NCBI GenBank assembly: GCA_023423275.1
Contig: JAFAFW010000031.1
Coordinates: forward strand, 19,333 to 83,332
Direction of reading: 5' to 3'
Source: Pseudomonadota bacterium
GTDB taxonomy: Bacteria > Pseudomonadota > Alphaproteobacteria > Rhizobiales > Hyphomicrobiaceae
DNA length: 64,000 nt
A model generated the notes under the pieces. It did no database searches. It saw nothing but the letters and a program-made list of their open reading frames with translations, and was not told the DNA's origin. A program made the position numbers and the translations under genes. This document shows, one piece after another, positions 32,928 through 41,954 of the stretch; position 1 is the first letter of the stretch; the number at the start of each line of letters is the position of its first letter.

Positions 32928-34031
32928 ATGCCTTGGAATAATCAAAGTGGTGGCGGTGGCGGCGGCTGGAAGAGCGGCGGCGGTGGCGGTGGTGGAGGCC
33001 CCTGGGGTCAAGGACCCGGAGGCGGCAACCAGCCTGACCTCGAAGAAATCCTCAAGCGCGGGCAGGATAGAGTGAAGCAGGTCATGCACGGCTCGGGCGT
33101 TCCCGGGCCGCTGATGCTTCTTCTCTCGGCTGTCGCGCTGGCGATCGTCTGCTTCTATGCCTTCACGTTCACGGTCCGGCCGGACGAGCTGGGCGTCGTG
33201 CTGCGTTTCGGCAAGTATGACCGGCAGGAGCCTCCGGGCCTGCACTTCCGTCTGCCTTATCCGATCGAGGAGGTGCGCCTGCCTAAGGTGACCACGGCCA
33301 ACCGGACGGAGATCGGCCTGCGCGGCGTCACCGATCTTCGCCGCTCGGCGAACCAGGATCTGCTTGATGAGAGCCTGATGCTGACCGGCGACGAGAACAT
33401 CGTCGACATTGGCTTCGTCGTGCTGTGGAACATCAAGGACGCGTCGGCCTACCTGTTCAACATCCAGAACCCCGACACGACCGTGAAGGAAGTCGCCGAG
33501 AGTGCGATGCGTGACGTGGTCGGCAAGAGCAACGTTCAGGACGTGCTCACCGAGAAGCGTTCCCAGATCGAACAGGACGTTCGCGAATTGATGCAGAAGA
33601 CGCTGGATAGCTACGGCGCCGGCATCAATATCACGCAGCTCCAGATGCAGCGCGCCGAAGCACCGGCCCAGGTGATGGACGCGTTCCGCGACGTCGCGGC
33701 CGCGGCAATCGATCAGCGCCGCATCGAAAACCAGGCTCACGCCTACGCCAACAAAGTGATCCCCGAGGCGCGCGGCGAAGTCCAGCGTATCCTCCAGGAA
33801 GCCCAGGGCTATCGTGAGCGTGTGATTGCCGAGGCTAACGGTGAGGCGGACCGCTTTCTCAAGGTTCTGGAGGAGTACAGGAAGGCACCCGACCTGATGC
33901 GTCAGCGCCTCTATCTCGAAACCATGGAGCGTGTGCTGGCGGGAACCGACAAGGTGATCATCGACAGCAAGAGCAGCCAGGGCGTCGTGCCCTACTTGCC
34001 GCTCGACCAAGTTCAACCCAGGAAGCAGTGA
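32928..34031 (+). CDS. hflK: HflK, band-7/SPFH membrane protein (FtsH regulator)
   Basis: A 367-residue protein. The first 40 residues are almost all Gly with a few Trp, Asn and Pro. One membrane helix at about 61-77 (LMLLLSAVALAIVCFYAF) is followed by an SPFH domain (RPDELGVVLRFGKYDRQEPPGLHFRLPYPIEEV) and a long coiled region (ARGEVQRILQEAQGYRERVIAEANGEADRF). With HflC it forms a large periplasmic cage around FtsH and controls membrane-protein proteolysis. Start chosen at 32928 (MPWNNQSG), the usual family start, with AGGA upstream. hflC follows 12 bases downstream. Confidence 0.95.
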   Translation: MPWNNQSGGGGGGWKSGGGGGGGGPWGQGPGGGNQPDLEEILKRGQDRVKQVMHGSGVPGPLMLLLSAVALAIVCFYAFTFTVRPDELGVVLRFGKYDRQEPPGLHFRLPYPIEEVRLPKVTTANRTEIGLRGVTDLRRSANQDLLDESLMLTGDENIVDIGFVVLWNIKDASAYLFNIQNPDTTVKEVAESAMRDVVGKSNVQDVLTEKRSQIEQDVRELMQKTLDSYGAGINITQLQMQRAEAPAQVMDAFRDVAAAAIDQRRIENQAHAYANKVIPEARGEVQRILQEAQGYRERVIAEANGEADRFLKVLEEYRKAPDLMRQRLYLETMERVLAGTDKVIIDSKSSQGVVPYLPLDQVQPRKQ

Positions 34032-34043
34032 GGACCTGGACAC

Positions 34044-34970
34044 ATGCGTGCATTGGCAATAGCCGTCCTCGTCGCTTTGGGTCTCGCAGCCGCGGGCGCC
34101 TATCTGGCGATGTTTATCGTACACCAGAACGAACAGGCCCTTGTGCTCGAGTTCGGCAAGCCGAAGCGGATCATCGATCAGGCAGGCTTGCACTGGAAGA
34201 TTCCGGTGGTCGAGACCGTCGAGACTTTCGACAAGCGTATCCTTGACCTCGACACCACCCCGCAGGAGTTGTTCTCGTCCGATCAGAACAAGCTGATCGT
34301 CGACAGCTTCGCGCGCTATCGGATCATCGATCCCCTGCGCTTTTACCAGACGGTGCGCAACGACCAGGGCGTGAAATCCCGTGTCGGGCCGATCCTGGAC
34401 AGCTCACTGCGGCGTGTTCTCGGCTCGGCGACGTTCGCCGATGCGGTGCGTGACAAGCGCCAGGATCTGATGAACCAGATCCAGCGGCAGGTGAACACCG
34501 AAGCGAAGAACTTCGGCATCGAGGTTGTCGATGTGCGCATCAAGCGCGTCGATCTTCCGCCGCAGAACTCCGCGTCGATTTACGAGCGCATGAAGACGGA
34601 TCGTCAGCGCGAAGCGGCTGAATTCCGCGCCCAGGGCGAGGAGCAGTCACGGCGCATCAAGGCTGAGGCGGACCGTCAGGTCACCGTGATGCGCGCCGAG
34701 GCGGATCGCGACGCCCGGCGTCAGCGCGGCGACGGCGATGCCGAGCGGGCGCGCATTTCGAATGAAGCTTTCGGCCAGGATCCGGAATTCTACCAGTTCC
34801 TGCGCTCAATGGAGGCTTACGAGACGGCGCTCAAGCGAGGCGATACGCGGATGGTGATTTCTCCGGAATCGGAGCACTTCCGTGACTTCTTCCGCTACTT
34901 CTCGGAATCCGTATCTCCGGGAACGACGGCCAGCAGATCTGCTCCAGTCGTGGCGCAACCCAAACAATGA
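34044..34970 (+). CDS. hflC: HflC, partner of HflK
   Basis: A 308-residue SPFH protein with an N-terminal membrane helix (LAIAVLVALGLAAAGAYLAMF), the conserved IVHQNEQALVLEFGKPKR entry, RYRIIDPLRFYQTV and a C-terminal helix with AEADRQVTVMRAEADRDARRQRG and FGQDPEFYQFLRSMEAYE. It assembles with HflK around the FtsH protease. The stop overlaps the ATG of the DUF2065 gene by 4 bases. Confidence 0.95.
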   Translation: MRALAIAVLVALGLAAAGAYLAMFIVHQNEQALVLEFGKPKRIIDQAGLHWKIPVVETVETFDKRILDLDTTPQELFSSDQNKLIVDSFARYRIIDPLRFYQTVRNDQGVKSRVGPILDSSLRRVLGSATFADAVRDKRQDLMNQIQRQVNTEAKNFGIEVVDVRIKRVDLPPQNSASIYERMKTDRQREAAEFRAQGEEQSRRIKAEADRQVTVMRAEADRDARRQRGDGDAERARISNEAFGQDPEFYQFLRSMEAYETALKRGDTRMVISPESEHFRDFFRYFSESVSPGTTASRSAPVVAQPKQ

Positions 34971-35152
34971 GCGATTTTGCTGTCGGCATGGGCCTCGTTC
35001 TGGTGATCGAGGGGCTACTTTGGGCGGCAGCCCCCGGCTTGGCCATGCGGATGCTTGTAGCGGCGGCGGAAACGCCGCCGCAAACGTTGCGGGTGGCGGG
35101 TATCTCGGCCGTCGCTCTCGGTGTGTTGATTGTCTGGATCGTTCGCGGATGA
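34967..35152 (+). CDS. DUF2065 family small membrane protein
   Basis: A 61-residue protein with two membrane helices: VGMGLVLVIEGLLWAAAP and VAGISAVALGVLIVWIV. The length, the Glu in the first helix and a position overlapping hflC by 4 bases identify DUF2065 (E. coli YjeT). It is part of the conserved hflK-hflC-DUF2065-degP block and may assist the HflKC complex; its role is not established. Confidence 0.9.
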   Translation: MSDFAVGMGLVLVIEGLLWAAAPGLAMRMLVAAAETPPQTLRVAGISAVALGVLIVWIVRG

Positions 35153-35273
35153 CCCGGCCACATTGACAGGCCGGTTGCAGGGAATAGAGGATGTGCGGTC
35201 ACACCTCGCGTATCCGGTGCCGATGCTACGGACGGAGGCTGTCTGTGCTCGCTTGTCGAAATGGGAGCAGTCG

Positions 35274-36776
35274 ATGATGGGCTTGGCGCAAGGCGTGAAA
35301 CCTGTCGGCCGGATAGGTCGCCCCAACCGCTGGGCGATACCGGCGCTGGTGCTGTCGCTGGGCCTCTTCGGGTTGTCCGGCTCCTCGCAGGCCAGAGGGC
35401 CGCAGTCGGTGGCGGATGTCGCGGACAAGCTGATCAATGCCGTCGTCAACATCTCGACCAGCCAGACGGTGAAGGGCTCCCAGGGCGCCCCGATGCCGCG
35501 GGTGCCGCAAGGTTCTCCCTTTGAGGATCTGTTCGAGGATTTCTTCGAGAACAAGCAGGGCAATCAACCCAGGACGGATCGCAAGGTCTCCTCGCTGGGC
35601 TCCGGATTCGTGATCGATGCCGAGCAAGGTCTGATCGTCACGAATACGCATGTCATCGAAGGCGCCGACGAGATCATCATCAACTTCAGCGATGGCTCCA
35701 AGCTCAAGGTCGACAAGGTCGTCGGCAAAGACGGCAAGACCGACCTCGCGCTGCTCAAGGTGACGCCGAAGAAGCCGCTCACGGCCGTCAAGTTCGGACC
35801 CTCCGAACAGATCCGCGTCGGCGACTGGGTCATGGCGATCGGCAACCCGTTCGGGCTCGGCGGCTCGGTGACGGTCGGCATCATTTCCGCCAAGGCGCGC
35901 GATATCAATTCCGGGCCGTACGACGATTACCTCCAGACCGATGCTGCCATCAACAAGGGCAACTCGGGTGGACCACTGTTCAACATGGACGGCGATGTGG
36001 TGGGGGTGAATACCGCGATCATCTCGCCGACGGGCGGCTCCATCGGCATCGGTTTCGCCGTGCCGTCTGACATCGCGGTGCCGGTTATCGAGCAGCTCAA
36101 GATGTATGGCGAGACGCGTCGCGGGTGGCTCGGGGTCCGCATCCAGTCCGTCAGCGAGGACATTGCCGAGACGCTTGGCGTTGCCGAAAATATGGGGGCT
36201 CTGGTTGCCGGCATCACACCGGATGGCCCGGCTGCCAAGGCCGGCATCGAGTCCGGTGACGTGATCCTGAAATTCGACAGCAAGGACGTTTCCACCATGC
36301 GCGGGCTGCCGCGCATCGTCGCCCAGACCCCCATCGGCAAGACCGTGGATGTGGAAGCCCTGCGCAAAGGCGAGCGCAAGAACTTCAAGGTTGTGGTTGG
36401 CAGGCTGGATGAGGACGACAAGCCTGACGATCAGCCGCCAAAGGTCGAATCCCAAAAACAGGACAAGCCCGCACCGGGCCGTCCGATGATCGGGTTGAAG
36501 CTTACGCCCCTGACGGATGAATTGCGTCGCAAGCATGGCCTGGATCGTAAGCTCAAGGGTCTGTTCGTGACCGAGGCCGATCCTCAGAGCCCGGCAGCGG
36601 AGAAAGGCGTCAAGGCGGGAGACGTGATCGTCGAGGCGGCTCAGGAGCAGGTGGCGAGCGTCGACGATCTGGTGCGCAGCGTGGAGAAGGTCCGAAAATC
36701 GGGCCGCAAGGCGGTTCTGCTGCGGGTTGAAGACGGTAAGGGCGATATGCGTTTCGTGGCGGTGCCGATCGATTGA
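35274..36776 (+). CDS. degP: Do/DegP-type periplasmic serine protease
   Basis: A 500-residue HtrA protease. An N-terminal signal/anchor (ALVLSLGLFGLSGSSQA) precedes a trypsin-like domain with catalytic His126 (TNTHVIEG), Asp157 (GKTDLALLK) and Ser231 (NKGNSGGPLF). Two PDZ domains follow (about 270-360 and 400-495), split by a charged Asp/Pro/Lys linker. It degrades or refolds damaged envelope proteins. The ATG at 35274 has GGGAG 6 bases upstream; earlier in-frame ATGs would add unconserved residues. It is co-oriented with hflKC, so membrane and periplasmic quality control are probably expressed together. Confidence 0.93.
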   Translation: MMGLAQGVKPVGRIGRPNRWAIPALVLSLGLFGLSGSSQARGPQSVADVADKLINAVVNISTSQTVKGSQGAPMPRVPQGSPFEDLFEDFFENKQGNQPRTDRKVSSLGSGFVIDAEQGLIVTNTHVIEGADEIIINFSDGSKLKVDKVVGKDGKTDLALLKVTPKKPLTAVKFGPSEQIRVGDWVMAIGNPFGLGGSVTVGIISAKARDINSGPYDDYLQTDAAINKGNSGGPLFNMDGDVVGVNTAIISPTGGSIGIGFAVPSDIAVPVIEQLKMYGETRRGWLGVRIQSVSEDIAETLGVAENMGALVAGITPDGPAAKAGIESGDVILKFDSKDVSTMRGLPRIVAQTPIGKTVDVEALRKGERKNFKVVVGRLDEDDKPDDQPPKVESQKQDKPAPGRPMIGLKLTPLTDELRRKHGLDRKLKGLFVTEADPQSPAAEKGVKAGDVIVEAAQEQVASVDDLVRSVEKVRKSGRKAVLLRVEDGKGDMRFVAVPID

Positions 36777-36914
36777 GCGGCGGCCCGCTGATGCGGCTTT
36801 GCGCGGAAGAACGCGGCATCCTTCCGCAGGCGCCGGCCGAGAAGGTGCTGGCGGTGGGCGGCGCTGGGCGCTAGATACGACAAAGATCCGACCACGTAAG
36901 GAGGCGAAAACGAC

Positions 36915-37628
36915 GTGTCCGACAGCCGCGGCATTCTGAGTAGCATAACCGATGCCCTCGTCCCCGTTCACCGCGACGGCTACAAGTTCATCGCGATCGG
37001 TGCGCTGCTCGCTCTGTTGGGCTTCGCGATCTGGGATCCGCTGGGCTGGCTGTTCGTGGTCGTGACCTTGTGGGTCGCCTATTTCTTCCGCGACCCCGAC
37101 CGCGTGACCCCGCTGCGCGAAGGCTTGGTGATCTCGCCTGCTGATGGCCGCGTCAGCTCGATTGAACGCGTCCGGCCACCGCAAGAGCTGGGGCTTGGCG
37201 AAGAGCTGCGCACACGGATCTCGGTATTTCTCAACGTGTTCGACGTGCATATCAATCGCGCGCCGGTTCCTGGACGTATTACGCGGGCGGTCTATGTACC
37301 GGGTGCCTATCTGAATGCGTCACTCGACAAGGCCAGCGAAGAGAATGAGCGGCGCGCACTCGTCATCATGATGAATTCCGGTGTCGAGATCGCTGTTGTA
37401 CAGATCGCGGGTCTGGTGGCACGGCGGATCGTCACCTTCTCGGAGGAGGGCGATACGGTCGGCGTGGGGCAGCGGTTCGGCCTCATCCGGTTCGGCTCGC
37501 GCGTGGATGTATATCTGCCTCCCGACGGACGCGCGCTGGTTGCTGTCGGACAGCGCGCTGTTGCGGGCGAGACCGTGCTCGCGGATCTGGCATCGAGCGA
37601 GCCGGAGCGCGAAGCCCGGCGCAGTTGA
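36915..37628 (+). CDS. psd: Phosphatidylserine decarboxylase
   Basis: A 237-residue short-form (archaeal/rhizobial type) proenzyme. Two membrane helices (about 24-60) come first. Then come the domain with SPADGRVSSIE and FLNVFDVHINRAPVPGR and, near residue 196, the self-cleavage site FGS, whose Ser becomes the pyruvoyl cofactor. It makes phosphatidylethanolamine from phosphatidylserine. The start is GTG at 36915, with GGAGG upstream. pssA, which makes its substrate, follows 62 bases on. Confidence 0.95.
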   Translation: MSDSRGILSSITDALVPVHRDGYKFIAIGALLALLGFAIWDPLGWLFVVVTLWVAYFFRDPDRVTPLREGLVISPADGRVSSIERVRPPQELGLGEELRTRISVFLNVFDVHINRAPVPGRITRAVYVPGAYLNASLDKASEENERRALVIMMNSGVEIAVVQIAGLVARRIVTFSEEGDTVGVGQRFGLIRFGSRVDVYLPPDGRALVAVGQRAVAGETVLADLASSEPEREARRS

Positions 37629-37690
37629 TCACCTAGGCTGATCGCGGGCGGCGCACATTCGATACACGGGCAAGATGGAGGAAATCGGCG

Positions 37691-38584
37691 ATGGATCCTC
37701 TTCTGACGAGACTTGAGGAGGAAACACGCCGGCGACGTCGCCGTCCTCTGTTTCGCTACCGCCAGGTGCCGGTCCGGCTGCTGGTGCCGAATTTCTTCAC
37801 GCTGCTCGGGCTGTGCGCCGGGCTGACGGCGATCCGCATGGCCATCGAAGGGCGCTATGAGCTGGCGCTGGCCGCCATCGTGTTCGCTGCATTGCTGGAT
37901 GGCGTGGATGGCCGTGTCGCGCGGATGTTGAAGGCATCCTCGCGGTTCGGTGCAGAGTTCGACAGTCTGGCCGATTTCGTGAACTTCGGTGTGGCGCCCG
38001 CCATCGTGCTGTTCACGTGGGGCGCCTGGGGGACGCCGGGAATGCGTGGCCTCGCCTGGATCGTTGTGCTGCTGCTGGCCGTGGCGTGCGGGCTGAGGCT
38101 GGCCCGCTTCAATGCGATGCTCGACGAGGAACGGCCGAAGTGGCAGTCCAACTATTTCACCGGTGTTCCAGCGCCTGCCGGCGCTATCATTGCGTTGTTG
38201 CCGGTGTATCTCGATAGCCTGGAAGCCTTTGACGTCCGCGCCGGATGGCCGATCTATATCGTGTTGATCTACACCGTCCTGATCGCCTTTCTGATGGTCA
38301 GCACGATCCCGACCTATTCGGGCAAGCTGCTGGGTGAGCGGATCTCGCGCGAATGGGTGATGCCGCTGTTTGTGCTGGCGGGGGCGATCGTGGCGCTGCT
38401 GGTCACGTATCCCTTCGCGACGCTGTCGATCGGCTCCATCCTCTATCTCGGCCTGATCCCCTTCGCCGTGCGCCGTTATCGGAGCCAGATGCACGCCATG
38501 GAGGCGGCGGATCCCTCGACATTCCCGGCGACACCGACATTGGTGGCTGAAACGCCGCCGCAGGAGCGGGCGAAACGAAGCTGA
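37691..38584 (+). CDS. pssA: CDP-diacylglycerol-serine O-phosphatidyltransferase
   Basis: A 297-residue integral membrane enzyme of the CDP-alcohol phosphatidyltransferase family. The signature DG-x2-AR-x8-G-x3-D-x3-D is seen as DGVDGRVARMLKASSRFGAE followed by FDSLAD, near residues 76-101. About eight membrane helices and a short charged C-terminus follow. It joins L-serine to CDP-diacylglycerol to give phosphatidylserine, which psd then decarboxylates. Confidence 0.94.
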   Translation: MDPLLTRLEEETRRRRRRPLFRYRQVPVRLLVPNFFTLLGLCAGLTAIRMAIEGRYELALAAIVFAALLDGVDGRVARMLKASSRFGAEFDSLADFVNFGVAPAIVLFTWGAWGTPGMRGLAWIVVLLLAVACGLRLARFNAMLDEERPKWQSNYFTGVPAPAGAIIALLPVYLDSLEAFDVRAGWPIYIVLIYTVLIAFLMVSTIPTYSGKLLGERISREWVMPLFVLAGAIVALLVTYPFATLSIGSILYLGLIPFAVRRYRSQMHAMEAADPSTFPATPTLVAETPPQERAKRS

Positions 38585-38731
38585 GGCAACCGCCACCGTT
38601 CAGCGGGCGGGCAGAGGTGCGGCACTGCGGCATTCAGGCCTTTCCATCGGTCGCCGCTGGCCTTAGGCATGGGTGTGATTGGTTGGCCTCGACCCGGGGC
38701 CACTGCTTTCCCGAACAGGACTGAGACTTTC

Positions 38732-39829
38732 ATGGGCTTCAAGTGCGGCATCGTGGGATTGCCCAATGTCGGCAAATCCACTCTTTTCAACGCGCTGACG
38801 CAGACGGCGGCGGCCGAAGCGGCCAACTATCCATTCTGCACGATAGAACCGAACGTCGGCGAGGTGGGGGTGCCTGATCCGCGGCTCGACCGTCTGGCAG
38901 AGATCGGCAAGAGCGGGAAGATCATTCCGACGCGCCTGACGTTTGTGGATATCGCCGGCCTGGTGCGCGGCGCCTCCAAGGGCGAAGGGTTGGGCAACCA
39001 GTTCCTGGCCCACATCCGGGAGGTGGACGCGGTTGCGTATGTGCTGCGATGCTTTGAGGATTCCGACATCACCCACGTCGAGGGGCGCATCGATCCATGC
39101 AGCGACGCGGACGTCGTCGAGACTGAGCTCATGCTCTCGGACCTGGACAGCCTGGAGCGTCGCAGGGTTGCGCTCGAAAAGAAGGCCAAGTCGGGCGACA
39201 AGGACGCGAAGATCCAGGTTGGCATCATCGATAAGGTGCTCGCCCAGTTGCGCGACGGTAAGCCTGCCCGGATGACGGAGATCACCGCTGAGGAAGAGCC
39301 GCAGTTTCGCATGCTGCAGTTGCTGACGGCAAAGCCGGTTCTCTACGTCTGCAACGTGGAGGAAGCCGCTGCGGCGACGGGCAACGCCTACTCACGGCAA
39401 GTGGAGGAGAGGGCGAAGGCGGAGGGCGCGGGCTGCGTCGTGATCTCGGCCAAGATCGAGTCGGAAGTGGCCGGTCTGCCGGCAGACGACCGCTCGGCCT
39501 ATCTGGCGGAGCTGGGGCTTGAGGAACCGGGTCTGAATAAGCTGATCAGCGAAGGCTATCGGCTTCTGGGCCTGATCACGTATTTCACGGTCGGACCGAA
39601 GGAGGCGCGGGCGTGGACCATCGAGGCAGGCACCAAGGCCCCGAAAGCCGCGGCCGTCATCCACACCGACTTCGAGAAGGGCTTCATTCGCGCCGAGACC
39701 ATCGCCTACGACGACTATGTGTCCCTGGGGGGCGAGGCCGGAGCGCGTGAAACCGGAAAGATGCGGCTCGAAGGCAAGGACTACATCGTCAAAGACGGCG
39801 ACGTTCTGCACTTCCGCTTCGCAAACTGA
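38732..39829 (+). CDS. ychF: Redox-regulated ATPase YchF
   Basis: A 365-residue Obg-family P-loop NTPase. G1 is GLPNVGKST, switch I carries NYPFCTIEPNVG, G3 is DIAGLVRGASKGEGLGNQFL, and G4 is altered (NVEE in place of NKxD), which gives ATP rather than GTP specificity. A coiled-coil insert lies at about 130-200, and a C-terminal TGS domain ends in YDDYVSLGG...KDGDVLHFRF. It binds ribosomes and takes part in stress responses. ATG at 38732 starts the usual MGFKCGIVGLPN. Confidence 0.96.
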   Translation: MGFKCGIVGLPNVGKSTLFNALTQTAAAEAANYPFCTIEPNVGEVGVPDPRLDRLAEIGKSGKIIPTRLTFVDIAGLVRGASKGEGLGNQFLAHIREVDAVAYVLRCFEDSDITHVEGRIDPCSDADVVETELMLSDLDSLERRRVALEKKAKSGDKDAKIQVGIIDKVLAQLRDGKPARMTEITAEEEPQFRMLQLLTAKPVLYVCNVEEAAAATGNAYSRQVEERAKAEGAGCVVISAKIESEVAGLPADDRSAYLAELGLEEPGLNKLISEGYRLLGLITYFTVGPKEARAWTIEAGTKAPKAAAVIHTDFEKGFIRAETIAYDDYVSLGGEAGARETGKMRLEGKDYIVKDGDVLHFRFAN

Positions 39830-39873
39830 CCCCAGCGGCTTCTCATCCACGCCGGATCGTGTTTTGAGTGACA

Positions 39874-39899
39874 GCCGCCCCCTGGAGAACGGGGGCGGC
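39874..39899. terminator. Hairpin between convergent ychF and lysozyme-like genes
   Basis: GCCGCCCCC (39874-39882) and GGGGGCGGC (39891-39899) form a 9-bp GC stem. T-runs on either side are short, so it is a probable but not ideal terminator serving either or both genes. Confidence 0.5.
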
Positions 39900-39923
39900 C
39901 TTCAAAGCCATTGCGGCAGGCTG

Positions 39924-40685
39924 TTACTTGCTGTCGGAAGTTGGCGGCGTGGGCTTGTCCTCGACAGCCGTTTCCTTCGTTTCGACCGTGGACAGATCGG
40001 TCGCGGCCTGGGCGACCTGGCTGGTCACATTCCAAATGCCGGCGCCGACTTCGCGCTCGGCGCGCTGCACCAGGCCAGCAACCGTCAGCCGGGCCATGAA
40101 GGGATTGGCGCGGATCACCGGCTGCGCGAAGATCTTCGTCAGCCGGGTGCTCGGATGAGAGCGCAGCGCTTGCGCGGCACCAGCAGGACCGAGCAGGTGG
40201 CTCAGCCTCATGTGAGCGAACGTCGGCTTCACGCCGCGCGATTCCAGATAGGTCGCGTTATCGTTGTTGAAGGCGATCGCGGCCCGGCGGGCGAACTCCA
40301 TATCCGTCCGCAGCGCCAGGATTTGAGAATCGCTGAGGCCTTCGACTTCGTCCGAGAAATGACGATCGACAACGGCCAGGAATGTGGAGTTGATGAACTG
40401 ATACGGACCGAGCGCCGTCGAGCGCGGGTTCTTGGCGGTCGGCTTGCCGGCGGACTCGGCCATCATCAGCTTGTCCAGATAGCGCTCCATTGCGACGTCG
40501 GCGTCATTGACCGTCGGCGGCTCGTCAGGTTGTGCTGCCGATAAACCCGTTGGATCACTGAGTTTAGGAAAGGCGTTGGTCGGATGAGTTACGGTCATCG
40601 CCAAGATCACTGACGATATTGCCCCGCATATCCTCAGCATGTTCGTTGATGACGACTGACGATCACAAGTTTTAATGTTGAACAT
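39924..40685 (-). CDS. Exported lysozyme/transglycosylase-fold protein
   Basis: A 253-residue protein with a signal peptide (MLRICGAISSVILAMTVTHPTNA). The region MMAESAGKPTAKNPRSTALGPYQFINSTFLAVVDRHF places a Glu before an SxxAxGPYQF motif, the arrangement of lytic transglycosylase-like domains, where Glu would be the acid. A helical domain (FNNDNATYLESRGVKPTFAHMRLSHLLGPAGA) follows, and a Thr/Lys/Pro tail ends the protein. It probably cleaves or binds peptidoglycan. The start 40685 has GGGG upstream. It is an isolated gene converging on ychF. Confidence 0.72.
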   Translation of the reverse strand: MFNIKTCDRQSSSTNMLRICGAISSVILAMTVTHPTNAFPKLSDPTGLSAAQPDEPPTVNDADVAMERYLDKLMMAESAGKPTAKNPRSTALGPYQFINSTFLAVVDRHFSDEVEGLSDSQILALRTDMEFARRAAIAFNNDNATYLESRGVKPTFAHMRLSHLLGPAGAAQALRSHPSTRLTKIFAQPVIRANPFMARLTVAGLVQRAEREVGAGIWNVTSQVAQAATDLSTVETKETAVEDKPTPPTSDSK

Positions 40686-40919
40686 GTGAAGCCCCTTTAG
40701 TGTTTTTCTATCACGCGGGGCAACGAACACTTGAGATTGGCGAGTTTATGGCACGATTGTGCTGATCTTGAGGTGGAGTTAAGCGGTAAATCGCAATGTC
40801 TGCGTGTGCATCGGCATGGTGAATACTCCGACCACTAACGGAGGCTATCGCACTGCGCCGTTGGGCGTTATCAGCGAAAACGCCCAATTGGCGGCCAAAT
40901 CAACGTAAGGTAGGCATCC

Positions 40920-41399
40920 ATGGAGCAGTGCCCGTTAACCGAACTCATGCACTGGGAGGATGTCCCGGTCGGTGAGACGAGGGCCTTCGGTGGCCTCCAG
41001 ATCGGCAAGGACGAGATTGTCGCATTCGCCCGTGCGTTCGATCCCCAGCCGGTTCACATCGATGAGGAGGCGGCCAGGCACTCCCTGTTCGGCCAGCTCT
41101 TCGCGTCGGGATGGCATTCCTGCGCGCTGATGATGCGGATGCTGGCTGAGGATGTGCTGAACGGCTTCGCATCCCTCGGTTCGCCAGGGCTTGACGACTG
41201 CCGGTGGATGAAGCCGGTGTTTCCGGGCGACGTGCTGACGGGCCGCTATACCTGCATCTCGAAGCGCATTTTGAAGTCTCGCCCGGCCGTCGGCGTGTGC
41301 CAGATGGAGTATGTGATGATCAACCAGGCTGGCGAGGCCGTCATGATCTGGAAGGCGGCTCAGCTCCTGCGCGTGCGCAATCCTGGAGTCGCGCCATGA
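40920..41399 (+). CDS. MaoC-like dehydratase 1
   Basis: A 159-residue hotdog protein with the hydratase-2 motif FARAFDPQPVHIDEEAARHSLFGQLFASGWH near residues 37-67, whose Asp and His are the catalytic pair of (R)-specific enoyl-CoA hydratases. AAGGTAGG precedes the ATG. It overlaps the next MaoC gene by 4 bases. The pair probably forms a heteromer or acts in one pathway of acyl-CoA hydration. Confidence 0.9.
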   Translation: MEQCPLTELMHWEDVPVGETRAFGGLQIGKDEIVAFARAFDPQPVHIDEEAARHSLFGQLFASGWHSCALMMRMLAEDVLNGFASLGSPGLDDCRWMKPVFPGDVLTGRYTCISKRILKSRPAVGVCQMEYVMINQAGEAVMIWKAAQLLRVRNPGVAP

Positions 41400-41884
41400 G
41401 CAACTACTTCGAGGACCTTGAAATCGATAGCCTCGCGGTCCTGGGCTCGCATACCTTCGGCCGGACTGAGATCATCGATTTCGCGCGCAAATACGATCCG
41501 CAGCCGTTCCACCTCGACGATGAGGCCGCGCGAAACGGGCTGTTCGGCGGTTTGGCCGCCAGCGGCTGGCACACCAGCGCGGTCGGGGTGCGATTGTTGA
41601 TCGACTACCGTCAGCGTGAAGCGGCATTGATCACGCTGCGCGGTGACCGGCCGGCGCGCTATGGTCCATCGCCCGGATTCGAGAACCTGAAATGGCTGAA
41701 GCCCGTTCTGGCAGGCGATACCCTGACATACGCCGCGCGGGTGATCCAAAAGGTCGATTCACGATCCCGGCCGGAGGTGGGGCTCGTCTACACGCAAAGC
41801 GAGGCCACAAACCAGCGCGGCGAGCCGGCGTTCAGCGTCGTCACCAAGGTGTTCGTGGAGCGGCGGAGGCCGGCCACGGCTTGA
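41396..41884 (+). CDS. MaoC-like dehydratase 2
   Basis: A 162-residue paralogue of the preceding gene, with FARKYDPQPFHLDDEAARNGLFGGLAASGWH in the same place, so the active-site Asp and His are kept. The second half (FENLKWLKPVLAGDTLTYAARV) matches the family. The ATG lies inside the preceding stop (ATGA), which indicates coupled translation. Similar tandem MaoC genes in Alphaproteobacteria are often annotated only as acyl dehydratases. Confidence 0.9.
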   Translation: MSNYFEDLEIDSLAVLGSHTFGRTEIIDFARKYDPQPFHLDDEAARNGLFGGLAASGWHTSAVGVRLLIDYRQREAALITLRGDRPARYGPSPGFENLKWLKPVLAGDTLTYAARVIQKVDSRSRPEVGLVYTQSEATNQRGEPAFSVVTKVFVERRRPATA

Positions 41885-41954
41885 TCCTGCGGGAAGCGGC
41901 TCCAATGTAATCGGTACGGGCCGAAGCTGATACGAGCCGGGAGAACCGCGTCTG

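Noticed and set aside
36791..36874. 27-codon frame between degP and psd
   Set aside because: No ribosome-binding site, Ala/Gly-rich by base composition and no recognisable pattern; likely chance.
35226..37250. 674-codon antisense frame across degP and psd
   Set aside because: It covers two well-conserved genes on the other strand and has His/Arg/Asp-rich composition typical of GC-rich shadows.
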